From contig PALV01000011.1 of assembly GCA_002706685.1 (NCBI GenBank), positions 62,001 to 126,000 of the forward strand: a stretch of 64,000 nucleotides of DNA, given 5' to 3'. The position numbers and the translations under genes are program-made. Source of the stretch: Gammaproteobacteria bacterium. GTDB taxonomy: Bacteria; Pseudomonadota; Gammaproteobacteria; Pseudomonadales; Pseudohongiellaceae. Of the stretch, positions 53,702-63,051 are shown one piece after another. Each line of letters begins with the position of its first letter. Position 1 is the first letter of the stretch. A model generated the notes under the pieces. It was not told the origin of the DNA, did not search any database, and was given only the letters and a program-made list of their open reading frames with translations.

Positions 53702-55357
53702 CTATTCAGGTGTAATGTCAGCGTTTTCCGCGCAGATCACCCGATTACGGCCACGATTTTTGGCAGCGTAAAGGGCGTCGTCGGCTCGTGCCATGATACT
53801 GATGGTGGTGTCACCGGCTTGATAGGCGGCAATACCCAGGCTGAGCGTCAATGAAATGCGAGCATCAACGGTGTTGATGTCCAGATTGGCGACCTGCTGT
53901 CGCATACGCTCGGCAAGCCAGCGCGCTTCGGAAGCATCGGTGTTGAGACAGATAACGGCAAACTCTTCGCCACCCGTGCGTGCCACCAGATCGCCAGAGC
54001 GTGCGCAGCCAGCCAGTACTGTGGCAACCCCTTTAAGTACCTCGTCCCCCACCAGGTGGCCGTACTGATCGTTCACGAGTTTGAAGTGGTCAATATCAAT
54101 GCTGATCAGTGCAAGGTTGCAGTGGCCACGCGCGGCGCGACTCAGGTCGCGATCAAGGCCCTCCAGAAAAAGGCGCCGGTTTGAAAGGCCTGTCAAAGCA
54201 TCGGTTCTGGCGTCCGATTCAGCCTGATGCCTGGCTGCTTCCAGCTCGCGTGTTCGCAGCGCAACCAGGGCCCGCAGGCGCCATACGTGCAATGCAAGCA
54301 GAGCCGCCATGATTAGCGCTGCGGTGATGCCAATCGCGATGCGATAGCGCGTCAGCAGCGACCATAGGCTGTCCTGTGGTGATGCCATGTAGACAAAACC
54401 CGCGAGATCGACCGGAGCGTCGAGTAGTCCCTGCGCCCTGAAAATGCTTTCGATACGTTGCCAGCGCTCCATATTCATATAACCAACAGGCACAACATTG
54501 GGCAGTATCAGGCGGGCTGACTCCTGAGCCTCAAACAGCAGGTGCTCCCTGGACTTCTGCTGGGTGTTGTAGTTATTGATGATCAGGTCAACCATTTCTT
54601 CAATATTGGCAACAGCATATTCCCAGCCCCGAATTGTGGCCTGACGAAAGTTGGCAACGACCTCTGGCTGTGAGTCCAACAGAGATTCGCGTGTGATCAG
54701 GATGTCGCCATAAAAATCAACGCCGTAGTCCTGCGGCAGGAAGACGCGAAACGGAACATTGCGTTGTTCCAGCAGGTAGGGCTCATTGGTCGTGTAGCCG
54801 TTGTAGGCATCGGTCTCACCATTAATGAGTACGTCGAGAGAGGTGTTGCCCGGCACAAGCGTAAAATCTTCGCTGGTGATGCCGGCCTGCCGCAACATGG
54901 ACATCAGTTCGGCATTCATAAAGCCGCCGGCCAGCATTGCGCGCCTGTTGCGTAAATCGGCCAGGGTGTTAACGCCGGTGTCTGCCCGCGTAATAAGAAC
55001 GGATGGTGAGTGCTGAAAAATGGCGGCCAGCACCACGATAGGCACTCCAGTGGCCCGGTACAATAGCGCGCCCGTATCCGCCACCGCAAACTCCACCCGG
55101 CCACCCATTAGCTGGTCGATGGGCGTAAGGCCGGGCAGATATTCGATCAGTGTGACATCCAGTCCGGCCTCTTCGTAAAAGCCTTGATGAAGCGCCGCAT
55201 AGTAACCTGCGAACTGAAACTGATGCGCCCACTTCAGTTGCACGGTAATCGGCTGCAGCTCTGGGTTTTGTTGAGAGTGACTGATGTTGGGCAGGCTGGT
55301 CAGCACTGCAGCAGTGAGCATTGGCAATAAGATGCTACGTGTCGCGCGCATCGGCAT
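53702..55357 (-). CDS. NMT1/THI5-type substrate-binding domain fused to GGDEF
   Basis: 551 residues from the ATG at 55357, where a signal peptide (MPMRATRSILLPMLTAAVL) starts; an ATG at 55411 is possible. The periplasmic domain (about 30-300) is an NMT1/THI5-like binding protein: VQLKWAHQFQFAGYYAALHQ, GFYEEAGLDVTLIEYLPG, GAYNGYTTNEPYLL-like core. One helix (IAIGITAALIMAALLALHVW), then GGDEF with DALTGLSNRRLFLE and GGEEF near 460, preceded by an RSGD I-site. It is predicted to make c-di-GMP in response to an HMP-like or other small ligand. Confidence 0.9.
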   Translation of the reverse strand: MPMRATRSILLPMLTAAVLTSLPNISHSQQNPELQPITVQLKWAHQFQFAGYYAALHQGFYEEAGLDVTLIEYLPGLTPIDQLMGGRVEFAVADTGALLYRATGVPIVVLAAIFQHSPSVLITRADTGVNTLADLRNRRAMLAGGFMNAELMSMLRQAGITSEDFTLVPGNTSLDVLINGETDAYNGYTTNEPYLLEQRNVPFRVFLPQDYGVDFYGDILITRESLLDSQPEVVANFRQATIRGWEYAVANIEEMVDLIINNYNTQQKSREHLLFEAQESARLILPNVVPVGYMNMERWQRIESIFRAQGLLDAPVDLAGFVYMASPQDSLWSLLTRYRIAIGITAALIMAALLALHVWRLRALVALRTRELEAARHQAESDARTDALTGLSNRRLFLEGLDRDLSRAARGHCNLALISIDIDHFKLVNDQYGHLVGDEVLKGVATVLAGCARSGDLVARTGGEEFAVICLNTDASEARWLAERMRQQVANLDINTVDARISLTLSLGIAAYQAGDTTISIMARADDALYAAKNRGRNRVICAENADITPE

Positions 55358-55594
55358 GCCGCCGCACCGCAACAACACACCGTGAAAGTTAAACAATATG
55401 CTGTCCCGCATTTGTTTTCTTGTCCGATCATTTTTTGCGCATTGTGTCTGGCAGTATACACACCGATCATGTCGTCTGGGTATACTGACACTTGATGCCG
55501 ACGAATACGCGGTATTGATCGAAGGTGGGTGTGCTGCGCGCTAACTAAAGCCGGCTGGCCAGCGCGGTTGTCTGACACAGGGAGTAATGGGGTT

Positions 55595-56194
55595 ATGACC
55601 AGGAACGCAATGTGGTATCTGATGCTGTTTGCAGCCGTCGGAGTCAGTGCTTATGCGCTGGCGCTCGGATTTGTACCAGCAGTCAGAAACAGTTTTGTCA
55701 GCGATATGGTGCTGCAGGCGCCCAGTGCCTCAGTGCTGCATTTTTTGGGTGGCGGAATTGTTCTGCTGGCAGGAGCCAGCCAGTTTCACGCCGGCCTTCG
55801 CAAAAAATACACAAAGCTGCATCGATGGCTGGGGCGCGTTTATGTTGCCGGTGTTTTGGTAGGTGGCATCGCTGGCTTCACGCTGGCTTTTTATTCGGTA
55901 GGTGGACTGGCCGCCCAGGCGGGATTTCTGGTTCTGGCGGTATGCTGGTTGCTCAGCACCGGTCTGGCCTTTCGTTACATCCTGCGGCGCGACATCGTGG
56001 CACATCAGCGCTGGATGATACGCAGTTATGCGTTGACGCTGGGAGCCGTAACCCTGCGAATCTATCTGCCATTATTTTTAATGCAGGGTATTCCGTTTGA
56101 ACAGGCCTATCCGGCGATCGCCTGGCTGGCCTGGGTTCCCAATCTGATCATCGCTGAGTGGGTGTTTGTTGCAGCCTTGATACCGCGACGCTGA
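55595..56194 (+). CDS. DUF2306 membrane protein
   Basis: 199 residues from the ATG at 55595; the longer reading from 55529 adds a non-membrane leader. About six helices with conserved His/Arg positions: QFHAGLRKKYTKLHRWLGRV, FRYILRRDIVAHQRWMIRSY and LPLFLMQGIPFEQAYPAIAW. DUF2306 is related to membrane haem- or ferric-reductase-like folds, but function is unknown. It is followed by an MFS gene 52 bases later. Confidence 0.83.
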   Translation: MTRNAMWYLMLFAAVGVSAYALALGFVPAVRNSFVSDMVLQAPSASVLHFLGGGIVLLAGASQFHAGLRKKYTKLHRWLGRVYVAGVLVGGIAGFTLAFYSVGGLAAQAGFLVLAVCWLLSTGLAFRYILRRDIVAHQRWMIRSYALTLGAVTLRIYLPLFLMQGIPFEQAYPAIAWLAWVPNLIIAEWVFVAALIPRR

Positions 56195-56246
56195 GGCCCG
56201 GTTTCATCTGTGGTAGACTCTGCGGCTTTTCCGGAAACCGTAACTC

Positions 56247-57446
56247 ATGTCAGTGCCTGTCAATCGACCGCCCATTTACCTGTTGGTTCCGATCAGCATG
56301 CTGTGCACGCTGGTGGCGGTCGTGTTTGGTCGACTGGCATACGGGCTGGTGCTGCCGGTCATGCGCGAAACCCTGGGGCTGACTTATACCCAGGCGGCCA
56401 ATCTGGGCACGGTGACAGCGCTTGGATATCTGGTATTGCTTCTGTACGCGGGCGTGTTCGCTGGCCGGCACGGTGGCAAACGGTCGATTCTGCTGGGTCT
56501 TTCCCTCGCTGCCTGTGGTTTTGCGGGCCTGAGTCAATTCTCGGCTTATCCCTTGCTGATGCTGTGCATGACTCTGATGGGGTTCGGCACGGCCTTCACA
56601 TTCACACCGCTGATTTCGCTGCTGGGCGCCTGGTACCCCGAGCGTCGCGGCATGGTGATCGGCTTTTCCGGCAGTGGCGTCGGCATTGGCATATTGCTGG
56701 CAGGCTCGCTGGTACCGGTTATTACCCAGTCCGGCGAAGAGGCATCCTGGCGGATGATCTGGGCCGGATTCGCCGCTATCGCGCTGTTTGTTATTGCCAT
56801 GGTGTCAATCTTTCTGCGCAACCCGCCTCAGCATGAGATGCCCGTGTCCATGGTGCAGGGGCTGAAAACCGTTTATCGAAATCCCCACGTGGTGCGAATG
56901 GCCATGATTTACGGCATAGTTGGTCTTACCTATATTGTGCAGGTGCTGTTTATGTACAGCTTTGCGCTGGACGCTGGTGTATCAGCGCCAACGGCGGGTA
57001 GGCTGGTGGCGGTGATGGGCTTTATGTCAATTTTCTCCGGGCCAATATGGGGCTGGCTGGCAGACCGGGTAGGGCATGGGCGCGCGTTGACCTTCTGTAT
57101 GTGTGTCGCCATATTTGCGACCTTGCTGCCGGTAGTCTGGCCAGTCACTCTGGCATTTACGGTTCACTTTGTGCTGACCGGCCTGTCAGTTTCTGGACTG
57201 TTTACTTCCGTACTGGCCGCGGCAACAAGCACCGTTAAACCGCAGCATGCCGCCATGGCGGTCAGTTTTGTGACCGTATTTTTTGCTCTGGGGCAACTGG
57301 TGGGTCCGGCGCTGGCGGGATTGCTGATAGACTGGCAGCAGGACTTCAGGCTGACGTTTGCGTTGAGTGCCGTCCTGATGCTTGTGGGTGCCGTCGCCAG
57401 TTATGGCAGCACGGCAGTTGCCAGGGCACAGACCCGCGCAGAATAA
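56247..57446 (+). CDS. MFS transporter, monocarboxylate/OxlT-like
   Basis: 399 residues and twelve helices. Motif A-like AGRHGGKRSILLGLSLAACG after helix 2, GWLADRVGHGRALTFCMCVA after helix 8. YPERRGMVIGFSGSGVGIGI resembles the conserved segment of OxlT/monocarboxylate-type or YbfB-like MFS permeases. The substrate is unknown. Neither regulator nor enzyme partner is adjacent. Confidence 0.85.
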   Translation: MSVPVNRPPIYLLVPISMLCTLVAVVFGRLAYGLVLPVMRETLGLTYTQAANLGTVTALGYLVLLLYAGVFAGRHGGKRSILLGLSLAACGFAGLSQFSAYPLLMLCMTLMGFGTAFTFTPLISLLGAWYPERRGMVIGFSGSGVGIGILLAGSLVPVITQSGEEASWRMIWAGFAAIALFVIAMVSIFLRNPPQHEMPVSMVQGLKTVYRNPHVVRMAMIYGIVGLTYIVQVLFMYSFALDAGVSAPTAGRLVAVMGFMSIFSGPIWGWLADRVGHGRALTFCMCVAIFATLLPVVWPVTLAFTVHFVLTGLSVSGLFTSVLAAATSTVKPQHAAMAVSFVTVFFALGQLVGPALAGLLIDWQQDFRLTFALSAVLMLVGAVASYGSTAVARAQTRAE

Positions 57447-57490
57447 AGTTGTTGTTCGGCACCAGGAACATATCCGTGTAGAGGAACACC

Positions 57491-58255
57491 ATGAACCCGC
57501 TGTTCTCCGCCATTGGCCGCGGCCTTGCCAATTACCTCAGCAAACCCCGTCCCGGTTACGAGCGACTCAGCCGCACCTCTTTGCAGGAGGTGATGGATGT
57601 ACTGCAGCCCGGTGACATTCTGCTGGTCGATGGCAACAGCCGCATCAGTACCGCAATAAAATATCTCACACAGTCCACCTGGTCACACGCATGCCTGTAT
57701 GTCGGCGCCAGTAAATGTGATCCTGATGAGCCATCGCTGATCGAAGCTGATCTGACACAGGGGGTCATCATGGTGCCGCTGAGCAAATACGAACAGTACA
57801 ATGTGCGTATCTGTCGCCCCGTCGGTATCAGTGACACCACACGCGACACGATTATCAATTTTGCCCGCGAGCGCCTGGGTCACGTCTACGATCTGCGTAA
57901 TATATTCGACCTGGCGCGATACCTGATTCAGAAGCCGGCTGTTCCCAATCGATTGCGACGGGAGCTCATTACATTCGGCAGCGGTGAGCCCACCCGCGCT
58001 ATATGCTCAACCCTGATTGCTGAAGCATTCCTGTCTGTGGGGTATCCCATTCTGCCAGAGTTCATCCGTGTGGAAGACCGAAAAGGGCAGCAGGTCACCA
58101 TACAGCGTCATTACACGCATTATGTGCCGGGTGATTTCGACCTGTCGCCGAACTTTCGTATTGTCAAACCCACACTGGAGCGCGGCTTCAGCTTTGAGAA
58201 ACTGCGCCAGTCCATGGCTCGGGATGTCGAATTCGATGAGGTGACGCAGTCATGA
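57491..58255 (+). CDS. YiiX/NlpC-P60-like permuted papain-fold cysteine hydrolase
   Basis: 254 residues; GAGGA six bases before the ATG. The permuted order puts the histidine first ([11 protein letters not shown], about residue 65) and the cysteine later ([20 protein letters not shown], about 175), with [10 protein letters not shown] at the start of the domain. Members cleave or transfer acyl/peptide groups in cell-wall or lipid contexts. Its TGA overlaps the DUF2200 ATG by four bases. Confidence 0.85.
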   Translation: MNPLFSAIGRGLANYLSKPRPGYERLSRTSLQEVMDVLQPGDILLVDGNSRISTAIKYLTQSTWSHACLYVGASKCDPDEPSLIEADLTQGVIMVPLSKYEQYNVRICRPVGISDTTRDTIINFARERLGHVYDLRNIFDLARYLIQKPAVPNRLRRELITFGSGEPTRAICSTLIAEAFLSVGYPILPEFIRVEDRKGQQVTIQRHYTHYVPGDFDLSPNFRIVKPTLERGFSFEKLRQSMARDVEFDEVTQS

Positions 58256-58608
58256 ATACAGGGCACAAGATCTACTCGATGCCGTTTGCCAAAGTCTATC
58301 CAATGTACGTCCAGAAGGCAGAGCGTAAAGGGCGCACCAGGGCAGAGGTTGACCAGATCATTGAGTGGCTGACGGGTTACGATCAGACAGGTCTGCAACA
58401 TCAGCTGGATAATCAGACAGACTTTGAATCATTCTTTTCACAAGCACCCGCCATGAACCCGGCCACCGCCAATATAAAGGGAGTGGTTTGCGGTGTCCGT
58501 GTTGAGGATGTCGAAGACCCCCTGATGCAGCAGATCCGGTGGCTGGACAAACTTATAGACGAACTTGCCAAAGGCAAGGCCATGGAGAAAATTCTCAGAC
58601 AGATGTGA
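58252..58608 (+). CDS. DUF2200 protein
   Basis: 118 residues. [21 protein letters not shown] (split here as [11 protein letters not shown] and [10 protein letters not shown]), [16 protein letters not shown] [13 protein letters not shown], and [20 protein letters not shown] are the conserved blocks of DUF2200. Cytosolic, helical; function unknown. It is translationally coupled to the YiiX-like gene upstream and lies four bases before the Trp-rich gene. Confidence 0.9.
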   Translation: MNTGHKIYSMPFAKVYPMYVQKAERKGRTRAEVDQIIEWLTGYDQTGLQHQLDNQTDFESFFSQAPAMNPATANIKGVVCGVRVEDVEDPLMQQIRWLDKLIDELAKGKAMEKILRQM

Positions 58609-58612
58609 GCCC

Positions 58613-58828
58613 ATGAATCAACTCAACCCCAAGAAACTGCTGCACAGCAAATGGACTGCCTGTCATCCCGTCGAAAAGCAAAAGCACTTTGAGGTCACCC
58701 GTGTGGTTTATGATGCCAGTGGGCAGGTCAGCGACTGCCGTATCACGGCGGTTCATGGTGGGCAGACCCGGTCGATTGACTGGCGTGAACTGCAGTCGCC
58801 GGAACACTGGTTGCAGGGCTGGAAATAA
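58613..58828 (+). CDS. TIGR02450-type Trp-rich small protein
   Basis: 71 residues from the ATG at 58613. NPKKLLHSKWTACHPVEKQK and HFEVTRVVYD and the Trp-bearing tail SIDWRELQSPEHWLQGWK match the short Trp-rich conserved family. Function unknown. It is the last of three closely packed genes. Confidence 0.85.
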   Translation: MNQLNPKKLLHSKWTACHPVEKQKHFEVTRVVYDASGQVSDCRITAVHGGQTRSIDWRELQSPEHWLQGWK

Positions 58829-58848
58829 TAGTGCGGTGATCGTGTTAT

Positions 58849-59706
58849 ATGACCCTTAAGCAATATCTGGAAAAGCGCCGCTGGTATGAAGTCGCGGCCA
58901 TCGTCACTATGACCACCCTGTTTGGTCTGGTTAATGCCACGTCCAGGATTCTGGAGCGGGTGCGGGAAGGTCTGTCAGCCGACTGGATACCTGCCCTGGT
59001 GTCTGAGCTGACTGGCACCCTGGCTGTGCTGCCATTGATCCCGCTTCTGGTATGGTTTATTGAAAGGCTGAATCTCTCCTGGGCAAATGTTCGCTGGCGC
59101 ATTCTCTGGCATGTTCCGGCAGCCATATGTTTCAGCCTGGCGCATGTCGCCCTGTTCGTCGCCATGCGCAAGATGTTTTGGACGTTGGCGGGCGGCAGCT
59201 ACCAGTTCGGTCCATTGCTGCTGGGTCTGCTGTACGAAATGCGCAAGGGGCTGCTGGTATACCTGTGTATGGTTTTGCTGATTGTCAGCTACCGCTTCAT
59301 ACTGGAACGCCTGCAGGGGGAGGCGGGATTTGTCGACGCTGAATCCGATCCGTCGCCGGCGTTCAGGCACCAGTTTTTGGTCAGCATGCTTGACCGTTCC
59401 TATCTTGTGAAGTCGGAACAGATAGACTGGGTGCAATCGGCGGGTAATTACGTATTGCTGCATTGCGCTGATCGCAGCTATCCGATGCGGATGACCCTGT
59501 CGGGTATGGTGTCGCAGCTGGATCCCACGCTGTTTTTGCGTGTCCACCGCACAGCCATCGTCAATCTTTCCCGGGTTTCCGCGCTGAAAGAGTCCGGCGA
59601 ACTGCAGCTTGAGCTGACCAATGGCACACTGGTTCCGGTCAGCAAGACCTATCTTCCTGAATTGAAGCAGCAGCTGTCCGGACAAGCCGCCAACATTCAT
59701 CCCTGA
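58849..59706 (+). CDS. Membrane-anchored LytTR transcriptional regulator
   Basis: 285 residues. Four hydrophobic helices occupy about 15-150 (e.g. VSELTGTLAVLPLIPLLVWF and ILWHVPAAICFSLAHVALFV). A LytTR DNA-binding domain follows, from SYLVKSEQIDWVQSAGNYVL to LRVHRTAIVNLSRV and VPVSKTYLPELKQQL. There is no receiver domain, so the membrane part is likely the sensor. Targets are unknown; such regulators often control adjacent genes. Confidence 0.88.
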   Translation: MTLKQYLEKRRWYEVAAIVTMTTLFGLVNATSRILERVREGLSADWIPALVSELTGTLAVLPLIPLLVWFIERLNLSWANVRWRILWHVPAAICFSLAHVALFVAMRKMFWTLAGGSYQFGPLLLGLLYEMRKGLLVYLCMVLLIVSYRFILERLQGEAGFVDAESDPSPAFRHQFLVSMLDRSYLVKSEQIDWVQSAGNYVLLHCADRSYPMRMTLSGMVSQLDPTLFLRVHRTAIVNLSRVSALKESGELQLELTNGTLVPVSKTYLPELKQQLSGQAANIHP

Positions 59707-59811
59707 ATGCGTGGGTTTCGTCACAGCATCCGTCCCCAGGCCACAAAGTAACTGCGCTGAGTCTACTGCCGGGTATCATCAGCTCACTGACTGATGTGCG
59801 GAGCGCTGTTC

Positions 59812-61692
59812 ATGAACCCTGTAAGAATCCTGAAAACTGTTGTGCTGGTCGCGTCTGGCATTGCGATGACGATGACGCATGCCCAGCAATGGGACCGTTA
59901 TGGTGGCCCGGGCGGCCAGCAGTTTACGCATCTGACTGAAATAAACGCGCAGAACCTGCAGAAGCTGTCGTTGGCCTGGACGTATCGCACCGGCGACCTT
60001 AATGAAGGGTTTATGTACAAAGGACATTCCTTTCAGGCCAATCCAGTCATCTGGCAGGGGACGCTATTCCTTAGTACAAGCGCCAATCAGGTGATGGCCG
60101 TGGACGCTGCAAGCGGGGCAGAACGGTGGCGTTTTGATGCAGGCATCCCGCGGGATATCGCGTACTCGGAAAGTGCTTCTCGCGGGGTCAGCCTATGGCA
60201 CGGAGAATCTGCGGCATGTCCGCATCGAATTTTCCTCGGGACACTGACCGGATTTATTCACGCGCTTGATGCCGAGACCGGTCAGCCCTGTGAGGATTTT
60301 GGCAACGGCGGCAAAGTGGACATGCGAGAGGGCGTGGGCGATCACGACAATCTTGCCGGTTACTATGGCATTACCTCACCCCCAGCGGTAGCTGGTGATG
60401 CGTTGATCGTCGGATCCGCCATTGGTGACAATCAGGAAGTGGCTTCGCCGAGGGGTATAGTCCGCTCACTGGATGTCCGGAGTGGAGCGCTCAACTGGAT
60501 CTGGGATCCATTACCAGGTGGCGAGTCAGGCTCCGCCAATGTTTGGGCTCCCATATCGGTGGATATGGAGCGCGGTCTCGCATTTCTGGCGACATCGTCA
60601 CCCAGCCCTGACTTTTATGGTGGTGAGCGTCCCGGCGACAATCAGTATGCAAATTCTGTGGTGGCGTTGGCAATCGACTCCGGGGAAGTGGTCTGGCACC
60701 AACAGCTGGTGCATCACGATATCTGGGATTATGACGTACCGGCACAGCCCGTGCTGACCAGTTTGCAGCACAAGGGTGAACGCGTTGATGCTGTGCTGGT
60801 GGTTACCAAAACCGGGATGATGTATACCTTTGATCGGACCAGCGGCTCGCCCATTCATGCCATCGGCGAGCGGCGTGTGCCTGCCAGCGATGTTCCTGGC
60901 GAACAGGCATCGCCGAGCCAGCCATTCTCTGCTCTGCCACCTCTGGTCGAGCACCAGGCGCTGACTGAGGATGACGCCTTCGGTATTGCCTGGTTTGACC
61001 GACTCAGTTGCCAGAAGACAATCCGGGAGTCACGCAACGAGGGTATTTTCACGCCGCCATCGTTGCAGGGCACCATCCTGTATCCCAGTTATGCAGGTGG
61101 TTCCAACTGGGGAGGTGCTGCAGTCGACGCAGAGCGACAGATCGCCGTCGCCAATGTGAACCAGGTGCCTGCGATTGTCCGGCTGATACCCCGTGATGAT
61201 CTGGCTGCTCTGGCTGCCAGTGGAGAGCTTGATGGCTGGCAGGTTTCCCCTCAGCGTGGAACGCCATACGCGATGGCCCGGAAAATTTTTCTGTCACCTT
61301 TGGGCCTGCCATGTACGCGTCCGCCATGGGGCAAGCTGGTGGCGATGGATTTGCAGGCCGGCGACATTCTCTGGGAAGTTCCACTTGGCTCCATTCGTGA
61401 TCTGGCACCAGCGCCTGTGCCCAATTTTGATTGGGGAGTGCCCAATATGGGCGGCCCACTGGCCACTGCCTCCGGCCTGGTCGTGATAGGTGCAGCAGCA
61501 GAAAATAGCCTGCGTATCTTTGATCTGATGAGCGGCGCGCAGCTTTGGGAATATCGACTACCTGCGCCAGCCATGGCGACACCGATGAGTTATGAGTTGG
61601 ACGGCAGCCAGTACATCGTTGTGGCCGCTGGAGGCCACGGGCAGCTGGGCACGGAGATGGGTGACTATGTGATGGCGTTCCGGCTGGAATGA
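59812..61692 (+). CDS. PQQ-dependent dehydrogenase (quinoprotein, glucose-dehydrogenase-like)
   Basis: 626 residues from the ATG at 59812 (GGAG eight bases upstream); signal ends near MTHAQQ. PQQ-propeller repeats: QVMAVDAASGAERWRFDA, GFIHALDAETGQPCEDFGNG, GIVRSLDVRSGALNWIWDP, VVALAIDSGEVVWHQQLVHH and DIWDYDVPAQPVL. HHDIWDYD and NWGGAAVD are typical of membrane-type glucose dehydrogenase relatives. The N-terminal membrane domain of Gcd is absent, so the enzyme is periplasmic. No cytochrome domain is fused and no pqq genes are in the window. The alcohol/sugar substrate is unknown. Confidence 0.88.
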   Translation: MNPVRILKTVVLVASGIAMTMTHAQQWDRYGGPGGQQFTHLTEINAQNLQKLSLAWTYRTGDLNEGFMYKGHSFQANPVIWQGTLFLSTSANQVMAVDAASGAERWRFDAGIPRDIAYSESASRGVSLWHGESAACPHRIFLGTLTGFIHALDAETGQPCEDFGNGGKVDMREGVGDHDNLAGYYGITSPPAVAGDALIVGSAIGDNQEVASPRGIVRSLDVRSGALNWIWDPLPGGESGSANVWAPISVDMERGLAFLATSSPSPDFYGGERPGDNQYANSVVALAIDSGEVVWHQQLVHHDIWDYDVPAQPVLTSLQHKGERVDAVLVVTKTGMMYTFDRTSGSPIHAIGERRVPASDVPGEQASPSQPFSALPPLVEHQALTEDDAFGIAWFDRLSCQKTIRESRNEGIFTPPSLQGTILYPSYAGGSNWGGAAVDAERQIAVANVNQVPAIVRLIPRDDLAALAASGELDGWQVSPQRGTPYAMARKIFLSPLGLPCTRPPWGKLVAMDLQAGDILWEVPLGSIRDLAPAPVPNFDWGVPNMGGPLATASGLVVIGAAAENSLRIFDLMSGAQLWEYRLPAPAMATPMSYELDGSQYIVVAAGGHGQLGTEMGDYVMAFRLE

Positions 61693-61908
61693 CTGGATTT
61701 TCATTGCTCAGTGGTGCCTGCAGAATGATTGGCAAGCTGGCCGATAAGCGTCCAGTGGCAGCAAATTGCTCAGGCATTTCAGAGAGCTCTTTCTCGTAAC
61801 CAGGCAATAAACAGTCAATCATCAATTAAGTTACTACTGTCACTTGTGCTGCTCTGCCCTTACGAGCCACTATCTGACAAACACTGAGCGAAAGAGTCGG
61901 AACAGAAC

Positions 61909-63051
61909 ATGAATCGTCTGGGAAAAGCTGTAGTTATTATTGTTGCACTGGTCGCAGTTGCCGCTGTTTACGTGATGAACCCCAATCTGCCAACACCAGA
62001 GGGAGCGGTCAGCGCAGCCTTGTATGAGCCTGGCGAGCTGGGCATGCGCCGGGAGTCGATCTCACTGACAGACAGCTCCCGGCCAACCAGCGCCAATGGT
62101 GACTACGCGGGAGACCCGGCGCGGCAACTGGACGGCTTCGTCTGGTATCCGGAGGATGCGGGACAGGCGCCGTTTCCGCTGATTGTATACAGCCACGGTT
62201 TCATGTCCTCGGTCGGTGAGGCAGACAATCTTGCCGAATTTCTGGTGCCCAAAGGCTATGTGCTGGTCGCCGTCGACTACCCTCTCAGCAATGGTGGTGC
62301 ACCGGGTGGCCCCACTGTCACTGATGTGATCAATCAGGCGGGAGATGTCTCGTTCATAATCGACTCGATGTTGGCGCGCAGCATGGTGGCAGATGACGAG
62401 CTGTCTGGCCTGATCGATGAGGAGCGGATAGCCGCAGTTGGCCTGTCACTGGGTGGTCTTACCACACAACTGGTCACCTTCCATCCTAGCGAGCGGGACA
62501 GTCGCATCAAGATGGCGGTGTCGATTGCAGGCCCGAGTGCGATGTTGCAGTCCGGTTTCTTCGATAACGCCGATGTTCCCTTCATGATGATCGCCGGCAG
62601 CAGCGATGCAATCGTTCCTTACCAGGATAATGCCGCCAGCATTCCTGAGAGAGTGGATAATAGTTTGCTGGTAACACTGGACCAGGGCAGTCATACCGGA
62701 TTCGCCGGTATCTCGAGCACTTTCATGCGCTGGTTCGAACATCCTGATGAGTTGGTCTGTCCTATGCTGGTCAGCGGACTGGAACGGGATCAGGAAGAAC
62801 AGAATTCGATTCTGGAGGCCAATCTTGCCGCGGGCATTACAGCGACGGTTTCGACGCCTTGTTCGATGGAAAGCTTCCCACGCGCCATGCGGCCAGGTCA
62901 GCAGCAGATGCTGACAAGGCTGGCCGTTTACGCATTTCTGGAAAGCTCATTTGCGGAAGAGTCGTCGCGCCGTCAGGCCATGCTGCAGTATCTGCAGCAG
63001 GACCTGGAGGCGGAGAATGCGCCGGACCTGAGTGTCACGGCGAACCTGTAA
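61909..63051 (+). CDS. Alpha/beta hydrolase with N-terminal membrane anchor
   Basis: 380 residues with a helix (AVVIIVALVAVAAVYVM) at about 7-23 serving as anchor or uncleaved signal. Hydrolase motifs: FPLIVYSHGFMSSVGEADNL (oxyanion region), AAVGLSLGGLTTQLV (nucleophile elbow), MIAGSSDAIVPYQ (Asp) and LDQGSHTGFAG (His). It resembles platelet-activating-factor-acetylhydrolase/chlorophyllase-like bacterial hydrolases. Substrate unknown. It ends one base before the convergent DUF885 gene. Confidence 0.83.
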   Translation: MNRLGKAVVIIVALVAVAAVYVMNPNLPTPEGAVSAALYEPGELGMRRESISLTDSSRPTSANGDYAGDPARQLDGFVWYPEDAGQAPFPLIVYSHGFMSSVGEADNLAEFLVPKGYVLVAVDYPLSNGGAPGGPTVTDVINQAGDVSFIIDSMLARSMVADDELSGLIDEERIAAVGLSLGGLTTQLVTFHPSERDSRIKMAVSIAGPSAMLQSGFFDNADVPFMMIAGSSDAIVPYQDNAASIPERVDNSLLVTLDQGSHTGFAGISSTFMRWFEHPDELVCPMLVSGLERDQEEQNSILEANLAAGITATVSTPCSMESFPRAMRPGQQQMLTRLAVYAFLESSFAEESSRRQAMLQYLQQDLEAENAPDLSVTANL

